Source of the DNA: Paraburkholderia sp. HP33-1 | Lineage (GTDB): Bacteria > Pseudomonadota > Gammaproteobacteria > Burkholderiales > Burkholderiaceae | NCBI RefSeq assembly: GCF_021390595.1 | Contig: NZ_JAJEJR010000002.1 | Coordinates: forward strand, 1,426,001-1,490,000 | Direction of reading: 5' to 3' | Length of the DNA stretch: 64,000 nt | Shown here: positions 36,568-48,053 of the stretch, one piece after another | Numbering within the stretch: position 1 is the first letter of the stretch | How the letters are laid out: every line of letters begins with the position of its first letter | Translations under genes and position numbers: made by a program | The notes under the pieces: model-generated | What the model was told of the DNA's origin: nothing | The model's input: the letters and a program-made list of their open reading frames with translations, nothing else | Database searches by the model: none

Positions 36568-37395
36568 ATGCCATTCTTCACGATAGCGGGAAAGCCGCTG
36601 CACTATCAGATGCGAGGTACCGGATATCCGGTCCTGCTGGGCCACAGCTATTTGTGGGATTCGTCAATGTGGGCGCCGCAGATAGAGGCGTTGTCCATCT
36701 CATACCAAGTCATAGCACCGGATCTTTGGGGGCACGGACAGTCCGGGCCGGTCCCTGAAAATGCCCACACGTTAGGTGACCTTGCCGCCCACGCGAGCGG
36801 CCTCCTCGATGCCCTCGACATCGAGCAATGCGCGCTCGTCGGTCTGTCGGTCGGCGGAATGTGGGGCGCCGAACTCGCCCTGCGCGAACCCGGTCGTATC
36901 AGCGGCCTCGTCATGATGGACACATACCTGGGAACCGAACCCGACTCGACGCGTATGCGATATTTCCAGATGCTCGATACCATCGAGACGCTCGGTAGAA
37001 TCCCGCCCCCGATTCTCGACGCCATCGTGCCTTTATTTTTCAGGCCCGGTGCCGCGTTGGACGGCGAAGTGCCCACAGCCTTTCGAAACAGATTGAGCGC
37101 GTTTTCCGCCTCCCAACTACGGGAGTCGATCGTGCCGCTGGGGCGGCTGATTTTTAGCCGGCCCGATACCGTTCCCGGCCTCGTGGGGCTGGATGCGACC
37201 CGCACGCTCCTGATGTGCGGCGCTCTAGACTCTACCCGCTCACCAGCAGAGATGATCAGGATGGCTGACGTGATCGGCTGTCGACACGTGCTGGTTCCCG
37301 AGGCGGGCCATATTTCAAACCTCGAAAATCCGGCCTTTGTGACGGACACGTTGCTCAAATGGCTCAGACACCATGCCGGGAAGGAAAATCACTGA
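36568..37395 (+). CDS. Alpha/beta hydrolase
   Basis: A 275-residue alpha/beta hydrolase of the haloperoxidase/lactonase (RutD/PcaD-like) type. The nucleophile elbow is GLSVGGMWG, the acid lies in CGALDSTRSP and the histidine in PEAGHISNLENP. The HG oxyanion region is LLGHSYLWDSSMW. The ATG at 36568 is preceded by AGGGAGCCTGAA. It follows the orphan binding protein by 168 bases; co-transcription and a common substrate are possible but not shown. Confidence 0.88.
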   Translation: MPFFTIAGKPLHYQMRGTGYPVLLGHSYLWDSSMWAPQIEALSISYQVIAPDLWGHGQSGPVPENAHTLGDLAAHASGLLDALDIEQCALVGLSVGGMWGAELALREPGRISGLVMMDTYLGTEPDSTRMRYFQMLDTIETLGRIPPPILDAIVPLFFRPGAALDGEVPTAFRNRLSAFSASQLRESIVPLGRLIFSRPDTVPGLVGLDATRTLLMCGALDSTRSPAEMIRMADVIGCRHVLVPEAGHISNLENPAFVTDTLLKWLRHHAGKENH

Positions 37396-37682
37396 GGCAT
37401 CTTATCGGGGCTCGTCGACAGTCTGGAGGACGGGTGTGTCTGGTTCGACGTCGGCGTCTTCTGACGGAACCAAGGCCCGGAAGCCCTGCCTCGTCCGCGT
37501 CGGCGCGATTTTTTTGAACCAGCTTCGGACCTTCAGATCTGCTGGTTCCGGGCAGGTGGCGATCGTCCAGGTTCAGTACATGGGGCCGGGCGGTATCGAT
37601 TTCATCAATGCCGCTGACGATCCGCGCATGAAGTAACGAGGCCACAGCGCAAATGGCCACGTCGCTATCCACCGTCGTCGGG

Positions 37683-38435
37683 TTATTCGCGGGCCGATCC
37701 CGTCTCGACGGTGCCCTGATCAGCCTGTATCTTGGCCCGAGCCGTGGACGCTTCAAGAAAAGCCGCTACCGAGTGCATCTCCTCTTCCGTCAGCTTGACG
37801 CAGATCGTACTCATCACGTCGCCGCGAGGCCTCTCTCCTGTGTGTTGAAAGATCACCAACTGCTTCACTATGTAGTCCGCATGCTGGCCCGCCAGGCGCG
37901 GAAACTCGCCTGCGCCTTCACCGTGTGCGCCATGACAGGCGCTGCACGCTGGCACACCTTTGTCTGGCAAGCCGGATACGAAAATCGTCCTGCCGTTTTC
38001 AACGAGCAGAGGATTGCCGGACCCGCCCGCAGGTGGCGGACGGCTTGAAAAGTACGCGGCAAGCTGTTCGATCTGCGCATCGCTTAGATGTGTAAAGCCC
38101 CACATATATCTTTTCGCATTTGGGTCGGACCGGCGATGGGCCCTGAAGTCCATCAACTGATTGACCAGATACTCTCTTTGCTGACCTGCGAGCTTGGGAA
38201 ACGTAGGAGACACAGAAACGCCGTTCACACCGTGACAGTTCGAGCACACCTGCAACGCGATCGTCTTGCCGGTAATGGCAGGATCGTCGATCCGCCTGGA
38301 ATGCTCCATGTCGTGACAGCCGGCGTCACCGAGCAACGTGGCGAGCAGGATCCATCGCGACATCGCTGTCATTTTGCGAGGCTTCAGACAGCATTCCCGG
38401 CATTTACCCGGGCGAAGATATGGCATGGTTTTCAC
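37683..38435 (-). CDS. Dihaem cytochrome c (c4-like), exported
   Basis: A ~250-residue exported protein with two class-I cytochrome c domains, haem-binding motifs CSNCH and CSACH about 100 residues apart, each followed by FPKLAGQQ/FPRLAGQH and ending in a methionine-containing stretch, as in cytochromes c4. A GTG start at 38435 has AGGGGG four bases upstream; ATGs at 38372 and 38363 would give a shorter signal sequence (MSRWILLATLLGDAGC). It lies 81 bases downstream of a haem-motif outer-membrane barrel on the same strand, so the two may form an electron route across the periplasm (inference). Confidence 0.85.
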   Translation of the reverse strand: MKTMPYLRPGKCRECCLKPRKMTAMSRWILLATLLGDAGCHDMEHSRRIDDPAITGKTIALQVCSNCHGVNGVSVSPTFPKLAGQQREYLVNQLMDFRAHRRSDPNAKRYMWGFTHLSDAQIEQLAAYFSSRPPPAGGSGNPLLVENGRTIFVSGLPDKGVPACSACHGAHGEGAGEFPRLAGQHADYIVKQLVIFQHTGERPRGDVMSTICVKLTEEEMHSVAAFLEASTARAKIQADQGTVETGSARE

Positions 38436-38516
38436 AAATCCCCCTGAATGGCTAGCGACGGGAAGACGTCATGAACGATGCTGCTTCATGTTCGAAAGGA
38501 CGCGCGGCAAGAGACA

Positions 38517-39890
38517 TCACCAGTACGCCGCCCAGAGATAAACAAAGAGCGTGTCGTTGTCGCTTGCATTGCGTCCGAGCCCGTCGTAATTCGTGCGCGC
38601 ACCAAGATATTTCGTGAAGTGCGTGTATTGCAGACCGACCCGGATGTTCTGCACAGGAATCCAGAATATTTCGGGTGTCCAGCCTTGCGTCGCCGGAGAG
38701 AAGTTCGCACTCCCAGGATAAGCGACGCTGTCGGGGCTGCCGGTCACGTTGAAGAAAGAAAGGCTGATGCCGTATTTGTCCTGGTAGACGTATGAGAGCT
38801 TCAGCCTCAGCGATCCGAGGCTGGCCGACTTGCTGTCGCCATACACGAGGTTCTGCGGGTCGCTGATGTTCTCGCGGATATAGCGGGCCTGCGCGGTGAT
38901 GGTGTTCGGTTCGAGCAGGTACTGATACTGCGCATCGAAGCCGATATCGCGGTAGCGGGTGACGCCCTGTGTGAAGATCGGCAATGCGTTGGCGTCGTTG
39001 GGGTAGACGTTGACATTGATGCCGAAGGTCCCCAGCATGACGCTGTTTGGTCCCCAGTCGTGAGTCAGGGCCAGTCGCCAGTAAGGGTTATGACCACGCA
39101 GATAGGTCTGAGGGTGGGCGAGGTCGCCGGCCTTGCTCCCCTTGCTCATGAACGACCAGATGCCGTCGGCCGTACTGTAGAACGACAACTCGGCATAAAT
39201 CGTCCGGTTCCAGTATGCATAGGCCCCGGCGCCGACAACCTGCTGTGCCAGGGCGCCTTCCAGGATCGGCTGGAATTGCGGCGCGCCCACCGTGCTCGTT
39301 GACGAGGAAACGTATGGATAGCTCCATGCCGGCGCGCTGTTCCAGACATCCTGCACGGTCGGATTGTTGTGCAGCGTCGCGCCGAGAATCAGGTCGTGTG
39401 CGTCCCCTATGATTCTGTCCACATAGCGGAAGTCCATGTTGTCAGACCCCCAGTGGCCGATCCACTTGCCGTCGCTGCCCTGATGATCGTAATTCGAGTA
39501 GGTGAACTGCGTGAACGCACCAATCCTGTCGGTGATCTTGCCGGCCAGGAAGATGCTGGCAGCGTCGAAAATCGGTAATCCGTCTTTGGGGGAAATGATG
39601 TTGCCGCTGGCGTCATGGTTGACTCTTGTCTTTGTCAAGTCGGCCGTCGCCATCACGGCAATCGGAATGGTTCGTTCGCCAAGCGTGTAGCCGTTCAGCT
39701 TGAACATTCGCCCATAGGGAGTCAGTTCGGGAAACTGTCCACCTGCATGGCAGGCGACGCAGCTTTGTCCGGTTTGACGGGCGAATATCGGGAGCGCCCC
39801 AGCAGAGGAGGCGTGAAGCAGACAGATAACCTCAATCGTCAGAATCCAGGCGCGTCGAAGCAGGCGACGGATGGCGACGATATGTGTCAT
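38517..39890 (-). CDS. Outer-membrane beta-barrel with N-terminal haem c motif
   Basis: A 457-residue protein. After a signal peptide (cleaved near SSAGA) comes one cytochrome c motif, C44-x-x-C47-H48 (GQSCVACHAGG), then a ~400-residue region of alternating polar/hydrophobic strands rich in aromatics, ending in tryptophan (LWAAYW), as in outer-membrane barrels. GGAGGAGATGATGAC precedes the ATG at 39890. Proteins with this N-terminus are annotated just 'cytochrome c' in beta-proteobacteria. A haem plugged at a porin mouth suggests extracellular electron or redox chemistry (inference). Expressed with the dihaem cytochrome downstream. Confidence 0.8.
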   Translation of the reverse strand: MTHIVAIRRLLRRAWILTIEVICLLHASSAGALPIFARQTGQSCVACHAGGQFPELTPYGRMFKLNGYTLGERTIPIAVMATADLTKTRVNHDASGNIISPKDGLPIFDAASIFLAGKITDRIGAFTQFTYSNYDHQGSDGKWIGHWGSDNMDFRYVDRIIGDAHDLILGATLHNNPTVQDVWNSAPAWSYPYVSSSTSTVGAPQFQPILEGALAQQVVGAGAYAYWNRTIYAELSFYSTADGIWSFMSKGSKAGDLAHPQTYLRGHNPYWRLALTHDWGPNSVMLGTFGINVNVYPNDANALPIFTQGVTRYRDIGFDAQYQYLLEPNTITAQARYIRENISDPQNLVYGDSKSASLGSLRLKLSYVYQDKYGISLSFFNVTGSPDSVAYPGSANFSPATQGWTPEIFWIPVQNIRVGLQYTHFTKYLGARTNYDGLGRNASDNDTLFVYLWAAYW

Positions 39891-40654
39891 GTCATCATCT
39901 CCTCCGGCCCGCTTCGCACTTGGGGGTTCTTCAGGCACGCAGGTACCCACCCCACTGCGATAAGCGGGACGACAAAAGACGACGCTTCGCGCACGGCATC
40001 ACCGGCGTCGCCTGGCAAATGTGTGGAAATACACAGACGTACGCGGCGCCGGAAAGAGATCCGGCACGCGCACCTGTTCACCTGATGTCCAAAACGAAGG
40101 AGCTCGCCGACTTATTCCACTGACAGTACGTCGTCGGTTCGCGGAGTGGGTACGATCCGCAACGAGCGTTTCGCGAGCAGCCTTCAGGTGCAAATTGAAA
40201 GTGCCTACGCCGTCGCTGCGTCGTTGTTTCGCGCTGCTAATCAGGTAGCGGGTGCGATTTCAGTATCTGCCTTGTCGTGCCGAATGGCACTGCTCGCGCT
40301 GAGAAGACTGTCCATGATGTTCTCTTCGCATGCGAATGCGGTTGACCTGCGTTCAGGCGAGTTCGCCGTGGTGATCGAGCGCGCGATCGCGAAAGCATGC
40401 ACCGTACAACGCCGCACCACGCCGCGGGTCAGATTAGGGACCAGGCCCCATCAGGCATAACCCCAAAAATCGCAATTCACCCTTGCGAACAAGGCATTTA
40501 ATTCTCAGCGAGCGCTTTCCTAAACTCTTTATCTCCTGCTAAGGACTCGATCCCGCGCTGTCGGCGCACTGCATGTCGTCAATACTGCTCACGTGCACCA
40601 CTGCAAACGGATCGTTTGCATCAATATTCCATTTCAATCAAGGAGAAAAGGGTC
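39891..40654. other. Intergenic region, no convincing gene
   Basis: This 764-base stretch between a leftward barrel gene and a rightward small secreted gene has only weak open frames. One (40146-40460) reads as a helical ~100-residue peptide but lacks a ribosome-binding site and any recognisable motif. The last ~200 bases are A/T-richer and likely contain the promoter of the small gene. Confidence 0.5.
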
Positions 40655-40951
40655 ATGAACAAGGCAACGAGCACATTAATCGCGGCCGTCGCCGCACTCA
40701 TGCTGTCGGGCGGCGCTTATGCACAGAGCAACAACACGCTGGCAACCCCGAGCGTGACGTCGCCGGCCCAAACAACGAGCGGCTACGGCACGCCTGGCGC
40801 CACCAACACGGATAGCGGCAAGGGGGCCTGGCAGCCGAACTCGGGCCAACCGAATAGCACGAACAATAGCGCGACGACCAACGCTCCCGCTTTCGGGGTC
40901 AACAACTCGCTGGCGAGACCGAGCGTAACGTCGCCGGCAGCCGGCCAATGA
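40655..40951 (+). CDS. Small secreted Asn/Thr/Ser-rich protein with duplicated motif
   Basis: A 98-residue exported protein of unknown function. The ATG is preceded by AAGGAGAAAAGGGTC, and a clean signal peptide (AAVAALMLSGGAYA) follows. The mature ~75 residues are of low complexity, rich in N, S, T, P, G. An imperfect 13-residue motif occurs twice: NNTLATPSVTSPA at 26-38 and NNSLARPSVTSPA at 83-95, bracketing the linker. No cysteine or metal motif is seen. Confidence 0.75.
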   Translation: MNKATSTLIAAVAALMLSGGAYAQSNNTLATPSVTSPAQTTSGYGTPGATNTDSGKGAWQPNSGQPNSTNNSATTNAPAFGVNNSLARPSVTSPAAGQ

Positions 40952-41116
40952 CAATTGCTGAAAATGACAACCAGGCGCCAATAAGCGCAACTGCAACAAG
41001 AGTAATGTGACGCCGGTGCGTGCCGGGTCGAAAGGCGGTCCAGGTGTTCGAGATTTACTCAACCTGGAACCTTGTTCACCCGGCGTTGAACTTCGCGTGG
41101 TGCAGGCGACTACCCG

Positions 41117-41509
41117 CTACTGCCGCTGCAAGTCCCACCGGCCGTTGCCTATCCTGCAGACCGTGGGAGTCCAACTCTGCGATTGACCTCTCGCAACTGC
41201 AACCAGCGTGATCTTGCGGCAGGTTTGATCGCCGTCCTTAACGGTGTCGTGCGGCGTTACGGTGCCATCGATCCGCACAGGATTGCGTGTGCCGTCATTG
41301 TTCCAGTCGAGTGATTCGCCATCCTCTTTAGTATCGAGTGCGACACGCGCGGCGTCGTTCAACACCTGCAGGTCGCGCTGCCTCATCAGACTGATCGGTG
41401 TATTTCTAAGGAAGCCGAGGTTTAACGCGAACGCCGTTCCAGATTCGGCAAGAAAAACGATACCGGCGATCAAAAACATAGAGGCGCGCGTGTGAATGTG
41501 CAGCGGCAT
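41117..41509 (-). CDS. Exported RT0821/Lpp0805-like surface protein
   Basis: A ~130-residue protein. The ATG at 41509 begins a signal peptide (ASMFLIAGIVFLAESGTAFA). The mature C-terminal half follows the pattern of the small RT0821/Lpp0805 surface proteins: W-N-N-x-G-T-R (LDWNNDGTRNPV), a CR motif (DQTCRKITLVAV) and a closing cysteine plus W (TVCRIGNGRWDLQ). The two cysteines could form a disulfide. An upstream in-frame start at 41545 is possible. Function unknown. Confidence 0.65.
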   Translation of the reverse strand: MPLHIHTRASMFLIAGIVFLAESGTAFALNLGFLRNTPISLMRQRDLQVLNDAARVALDTKEDGESLDWNNDGTRNPVRIDGTVTPHDTVKDGDQTCRKITLVAVARGQSQSWTPTVCRIGNGRWDLQRQ

Positions 41510-41643
41510 AAGCACTCTCCGATGGGCGAACGTTACGATCTGCACGCGCTCCCCTCACTCAGGACGACGCATGCAACAAGCGTTGATGAATGACATGTGC
41601 TTGCCCAAAAGGCTATCACGGCGGAGCGGTCCTGGCGATTGCG

Positions 41644-42026
41644 TCAGCTTCGCACCAAAGCGCGTCCATTCAGCAACCGGGAAGCCCTACTGTGCCTGCG
41701 ACGGAACAGGTCATCCACACCCTGCGCATGGTCGGACGGCGTATCGACCAGCACCACGGCATCTCCCCGATCGATCCAGTGGTGCGCCGAGCGGATCAGG
41801 AAATTGCCCTTGAGCGTCGTCGCACCCGTGGCGTCCAGATGCAGGTCGCCCGGCGTGCCCCCGAACAGGACGACGCCCCACGCCGGGCTCGACGAAGGCG
41901 ACTCGACAAAAATGCTTTGCGTGACTCCGTCGCGCGTCGCAAACGTCACGAGGTCACCGTGGTCGAGCGGATTGGCATGGGTATGGGCGACTAGCATGAG
42001 AACAGCCGATGCGCAGCATAGACGTT

Positions 42027-42030
<4 letters not shown>
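41644..42030 (-). pseudogene. Truncated exported alpha/beta hydrolase (N-terminal part)
   Basis: The frame opens with a GTG overlapping the stop of the upstream P-type ATPase gene and a signal peptide (CCASAVLMLVAHTHA). It continues with an alpha/beta hydrolase N-terminus (WGVVLFGGTPGDLHL, later GDAVVLVDTPSDHA) but ends at codon 128, before any nucleophile elbow, in an arginine-rich tail that looks out of frame. The normal domain is about twice as long. A frameshift or deletion is therefore likely; sequencing error cannot be excluded. Confidence 0.6.
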
Positions 42031-44786
<2,756 letters not shown>

Positions 44787-44830
44787 CCTCGTCTCTCCCG
44801 GTTCCGGTGATTTCGGGTCAGGGGCCGCTC

Positions 44831-45778
44831 TCAATGGTCGGGATCGCCCGCCGGTTGATCGCGTCTCGTCGCATCTACAGCTTCAGCGTCGAGTTCCTTC
44901 CTCGCTGCGGCGAGATCCTTCATCTGCTCTTGTGTGGGTTTTGGATATTCGAGGTCGAGCTTCTCGACGGCCTCGACGATTGCGGCCGCGACGATGAGGC
45001 GCGTGAAAGGTTTGTTGTCGGCGGGCACGACGAACCACGGAGCGGCTTCGGAGGCCGTCGCGCGGATGACCTCTTCATAGGCGTGCATGTAGTCGTTCCA
45101 GTATCGACGCTCGCGAATGTCGGCTGCGGAAAACTTCCAGTGCTTGTCGGGATTGTGAAGGCGCTCCATGAAGCGTTTCTTCTGCTCCGCGAACGACAGG
45201 TTCAGATAGAACTTGAGGATGACTACGCCCTGGCGTGTGAGATAGTCCTCGAACCGTGCAATGTCGGCGAGCCGCTCGTCCCATATGTTCTTGCTGACCC
45301 GTGCCGGCGGAATCTTCTGCGCACGGAGCAGATGCTGATGCACGCGCACCACCAGCACCTCCTCGTAGTACGAGCGGTTGAAGATGCCGATGTGCCCGCG
45401 CTCGGGGACTTTCGTGCAATAGCGCCAAAGGAAATCGTGGGAGAGATCCTCGTCCGACGGCTGCTTGAACGAGACGACATCGCACCCCTGCGGATTGACG
45501 CGCGACATGACGTGCTTGATCGTCCCATCCTTGCCCGCGGCGTCCATGGCCTGAAACACCAGCAGCACGGACCAGGAATCCTGCGCGTAGAGGATCTCCT
45601 GCTCCATCGCGAGCCATTTCGAACCGCGCTGGAGAAGTTTTTGCGCCTCCTCCTTATCCATTTTGAGTCCCAGCGTCTCGCCGGGATCGAAATTCTTCAG
45701 GGAGAAATCGTTGCCCATCGTGACGCGGAACGGATCGGTGTAGACCCGCAGCGCGTCGAGTATTTCTTTGCGAACCAT
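44831..45778 (-). CDS. ppk2: Polyphosphate:nucleotide phosphotransferase (PPK2 family)
   Basis: A 315-residue single-domain PPK2. The Walker A loop is FQAMDAAGKDGTIKH (~residues 75-89), the Walker-B/lid region HIGIFNRSYYEEVLVVRVH, and KFYLNLSFAEQKKRF follows. PPK2 enzymes use polyphosphate to phosphorylate AMP/ADP (or GMP/GDP); class cannot be set by eye. It is first in an operon with the P-type ATPase, so ATP supply from polyphosphate to the pump under stress is conceivable (inference). ATG at 45778 follows GGAGAAAGGGCG. Confidence 0.93.
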   Translation of the reverse strand: MVRKEILDALRVYTDPFRVTMGNDFSLKNFDPGETLGLKMDKEEAQKLLQRGSKWLAMEQEILYAQDSWSVLLVFQAMDAAGKDGTIKHVMSRVNPQGCDVVSFKQPSDEDLSHDFLWRYCTKVPERGHIGIFNRSYYEEVLVVRVHQHLLRAQKIPPARVSKNIWDERLADIARFEDYLTRQGVVILKFYLNLSFAEQKKRFMERLHNPDKHWKFSAADIRERRYWNDYMHAYEEVIRATASEAAPWFVVPADNKPFTRLIVAAAIVEAVEKLDLEYPKPTQEQMKDLAAARKELDAEAVDATRRDQPAGDPDH

Positions 45779-45994
45779 CGCCCTTTCTCCGCGACATCTG
45801 CAATCAGTTGCACGATTCGGGGATTGCTCTGCGGGCCGCCGAAGCTCGGGGCCGCAGAGCCCGGACGAGCAGCAGCGCAACCGCAGTTGGCCTGCTCATA
45901 CCTTTCCTGATGATAGGTCACGCATGATGCACCGCTGCACATATTTGGTGGCACGCGCCCGGTGCTACACGCCCATATATTGAAAGATGCGTGG

Positions 45995-46360
45995 CTATGA
46001 CGGCAGGGAATCCAGAAAGACGTAGAGCGCCTGAATCCTTCCATCGCGAACGATGATGACATCCACGCCCGTATAGTCGGGCGCCTCGTCACGCGGACCG
46101 GAGCCCCATGCCAGGCGACCCGCATTGTGGAGAGCCTGGGCTTTACCGTGCGGCCTGTACGCGAAATGCGGGTGCGTCGCTCGCAGATCTCCCGCGAATC
46201 TGTCGAGAGCGTCGCGCCCGGACAGTGCACCCTGAGGCGAGTAGAGCACACAATCTTCGGTATACAGCTCCTTGATCGCTGCTCGACGACGCTCTGCGTC
46301 ACCTTCGCCAAAGACCTCCTGAAGGTTGCGATAGAGCAGTTCATGAATACGGTCGTTCAT
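45995..46360 (-). CDS. SnoaL-like/NTF2-fold protein
   Basis: A 121-residue protein of the SnoaL-like polyketide-cyclase/limonene-epoxide-hydrolase fold: an N-terminal helix (LLYRNLQEVFGEGDAERR), LYTEDCVLYSPQGALSGRDAL and a closing DVIIVRDGRIQALYVFLD. Such proteins are small cone-shaped folds with diverse or no catalysis. GGAGAATCAAA precedes the ATG. It is divergent from a LysR gene across 215 bases, so it may be the target of that regulator. Confidence 0.82.
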   Translation of the reverse strand: MNDRIHELLYRNLQEVFGEGDAERRRAAIKELYTEDCVLYSPQGALSGRDALDRFAGDLRATHPHFAYRPHGKAQALHNAGRLAWGSGPRDEAPDYTGVDVIIVRDGRIQALYVFLDSLPS

Positions 46361-46575
46361 TTTGATTCTCCATGGTTGATTGATTACGTCAAATCTGGGC
46401 TTGTCCGCCGTCGACGAAAGTCTCGGTAGCTGCGATGAAGCTCGAATCGGAAGATGCGGGAAAGAGAGCTGCGCGCCCTCCGAAGCAAAGCGCTTAGCGG
46501 TCGCGAGACAAATTTAGGGCAGCGTGCTAGTTTTCTAAATGGAAATGATTGAAAACCATCGTTGCAGGTTTGCCG

Positions 46576-47529
46576 ATGTCAAAACTGCCGGACTTTGAAG
46601 GATTCGCGATGTTCGCGAAGGTCGCCGAAGAAGGTTCGTTCGCTGCCGCGGCGGCGACGATGGGCGTCTCCGTTGCCACGGTTTCCCGGGCCGTCACCCG
46701 TCTGGAAGAGCGGCTGGGCGGGAGGCTCTTTAACCGTACCTCGCGGCGCCTTGCACTGACGGACTACGGTCATACGCTCTTCGAGCGAGCGGCAACGATC
46801 TACGCGGACGCCGAGGAGGCCGAGGATTTCGCTCGCGAGACTTCGAGCCGGCCGCGCGGACTGGTCAAGCTCGCGGTACCCCTGTCCTTTGGTGCTCGTT
46901 GGGTCGCCCCGCTGCTGCCTGAGTTCTTCCGCACCTATCCGGAGATCTCCGTGGATCTTCATCTCACGGATGCCCATGCCGATCTGATCGGGGAAGGCTT
47001 CGACGCCGCACTCCGTATCGCCATCATGGAAGACTCGTCGCTCGCGGCACGCCTCATTGCACCCGTGCGCCGGTTTGTCGTGGCCTCTCCCGCTTATCTG
47101 TCCCGCTACGGTAGACCGCAGCATCCGCACGATCTGGGCGCTCACCAGTGTCTGACCTACGTCAACCGGAGCAAGCGCGATGTTTGGCGCTTTACCCACC
47201 CAAGTGGCGAGGAATGCCTGATCACACCAAGCGGGGCATTGCGGGTCACCAGCGTGGAAGCGCTGCTGCCCATGCTGCTCGCGGGGCTCGCCGTCACGGA
47301 GCTTCCCGAGTTCGTCGCCACACAGTATTTCGCGGACCGGCAGCTCGAACCGATCCTGACTGACTGGCGACTGCCCGAAGGTGGTCTGTATTTCGTGACC
47401 CCCACTGCCCGCGCACGGCCGGCAAAGGTCAGCGCGTTGGCCGATTTCTTCGTCTCGAGACTTGCCGAAGCTCCATGGAGCGCAGGGACGGTGATGGGTT
47501 GGAAATCACCTGGCCATCGCATCTCATGA
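46576..47529 (+). CDS. LysR-family transcriptional regulator
   Basis: A 317-residue LTTR. The DNA-binding domain (residues ~1-65) has SFAAAAATMGVSVATVSRAV and RLGGRLFNRTSRRLALT; the effector domain follows, with the CrgA/YafC-group sequence SFGARWVAPLLPEFFRTYP. It is divergent from the SnoaL-like gene and its stop overlaps the DUF2784 start (ATGA), so one or both are likely targets. A TTG nine codons upstream is a possible but weaker start. Confidence 0.92.
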   Translation: MSKLPDFEGFAMFAKVAEEGSFAAAAATMGVSVATVSRAVTRLEERLGGRLFNRTSRRLALTDYGHTLFERAATIYADAEEAEDFARETSSRPRGLVKLAVPLSFGARWVAPLLPEFFRTYPEISVDLHLTDAHADLIGEGFDAALRIAIMEDSSLAARLIAPVRRFVVASPAYLSRYGRPQHPHDLGAHQCLTYVNRSKRDVWRFTHPSGEECLITPSGALRVTSVEALLPMLLAGLAVTELPEFVATQYFADRQLEPILTDWRLPEGGLYFVTPTARARPAKVSALADFFVSRLAEAPWSAGTVMGWKSPGHRIS

Positions 47530-47900
47530 ACTGGCTGGCCAATACCGTTCTTGTGCTACACGCGCTGGTCGTCCTGTTCATCGTCGGCGGACTGCTCGTG
47601 ATCTGGGCCGGTGCATGGTTGAAACGCGGCTGGATACGCAACCGTGTGTTCCGGCTCACGCATCTCGGTGCGATAGGCGTCGTCGCGCTTCTCGCTATCG
47701 TCGACATACCGTGTCCGCTGACGGTCCTGGAGGACTGGCTACGTACGGGGCAGGCAGGGCAGCAAGGCTTCGTCCAGCGCTGGGTAAGCTACTGGCTGTA
47801 CTACGACTTGCCCGGCTGGGTGTTCGCCACAGCCTATGCGGCGTTCCTGCTGATCGTGGCACTCACGTGGTTTCGTATCCCGCCGCGTTCACGCCGCTGA
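47526..47900 (+). CDS. DUF2784-family membrane protein
   Basis: A 124-residue protein with about four hydrophobic helices. It follows the DUF2784 pattern: MNWLANTVLVLHALVVLFIV at the start, a central DIPCPLTVLEDWLR motif, and a final helix before a basic tail. The ATG overlaps the LysR stop (ATGA), indicating translational coupling. Function is unknown for the family. Confidence 0.85.
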   Translation: MNWLANTVLVLHALVVLFIVGGLLVIWAGAWLKRGWIRNRVFRLTHLGAIGVVALLAIVDIPCPLTVLEDWLRTGQAGQQGFVQRWVSYWLYYDLPGWVFATAYAAFLLIVALTWFRIPPRSRR

Positions 47901-48001
47901 GCGTGCCCTCTATTCCAGCTCGGTGGTGAATTCGATGGTGCGTGGCTATCTGCTGGTCGCAGCGCCGGCGGCCGGGACGAGCCGCGTGGACTGATGGGGA
48001 T

Positions 48002-48027
48002 GCGGCGGCCCAGCACCGGGCCGCCGC
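48002..48027. terminator. GC hairpin between convergent genes
   Basis: GCGGCGGCCC pairs perfectly with GGGCCGCCGC around a six-base loop. It lies between the DUF2784 gene and the 3' end of the ytf operon. No T-run follows on either strand, so it may act as a weak or Rho-assisted bidirectional terminator. Confidence 0.4.
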
Positions 48028-48053
48028 TATTTGAAGCCATGGAAGGATGCGCC

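Noticed and set aside
37373..37682. Short frames on both strands between the hydrolase and cytochrome genes
   Set aside because: Composition is unlike neighbouring proteins, starts lie inside the hydrolase gene, and nothing matches a known domain; no gene is called in this ~290-base gap.
40146..40460. 104-codon frame with helical, Ala-rich product
   Set aside because: No start signal, no recognisable family, and no support from neighbours; left as intergenic.
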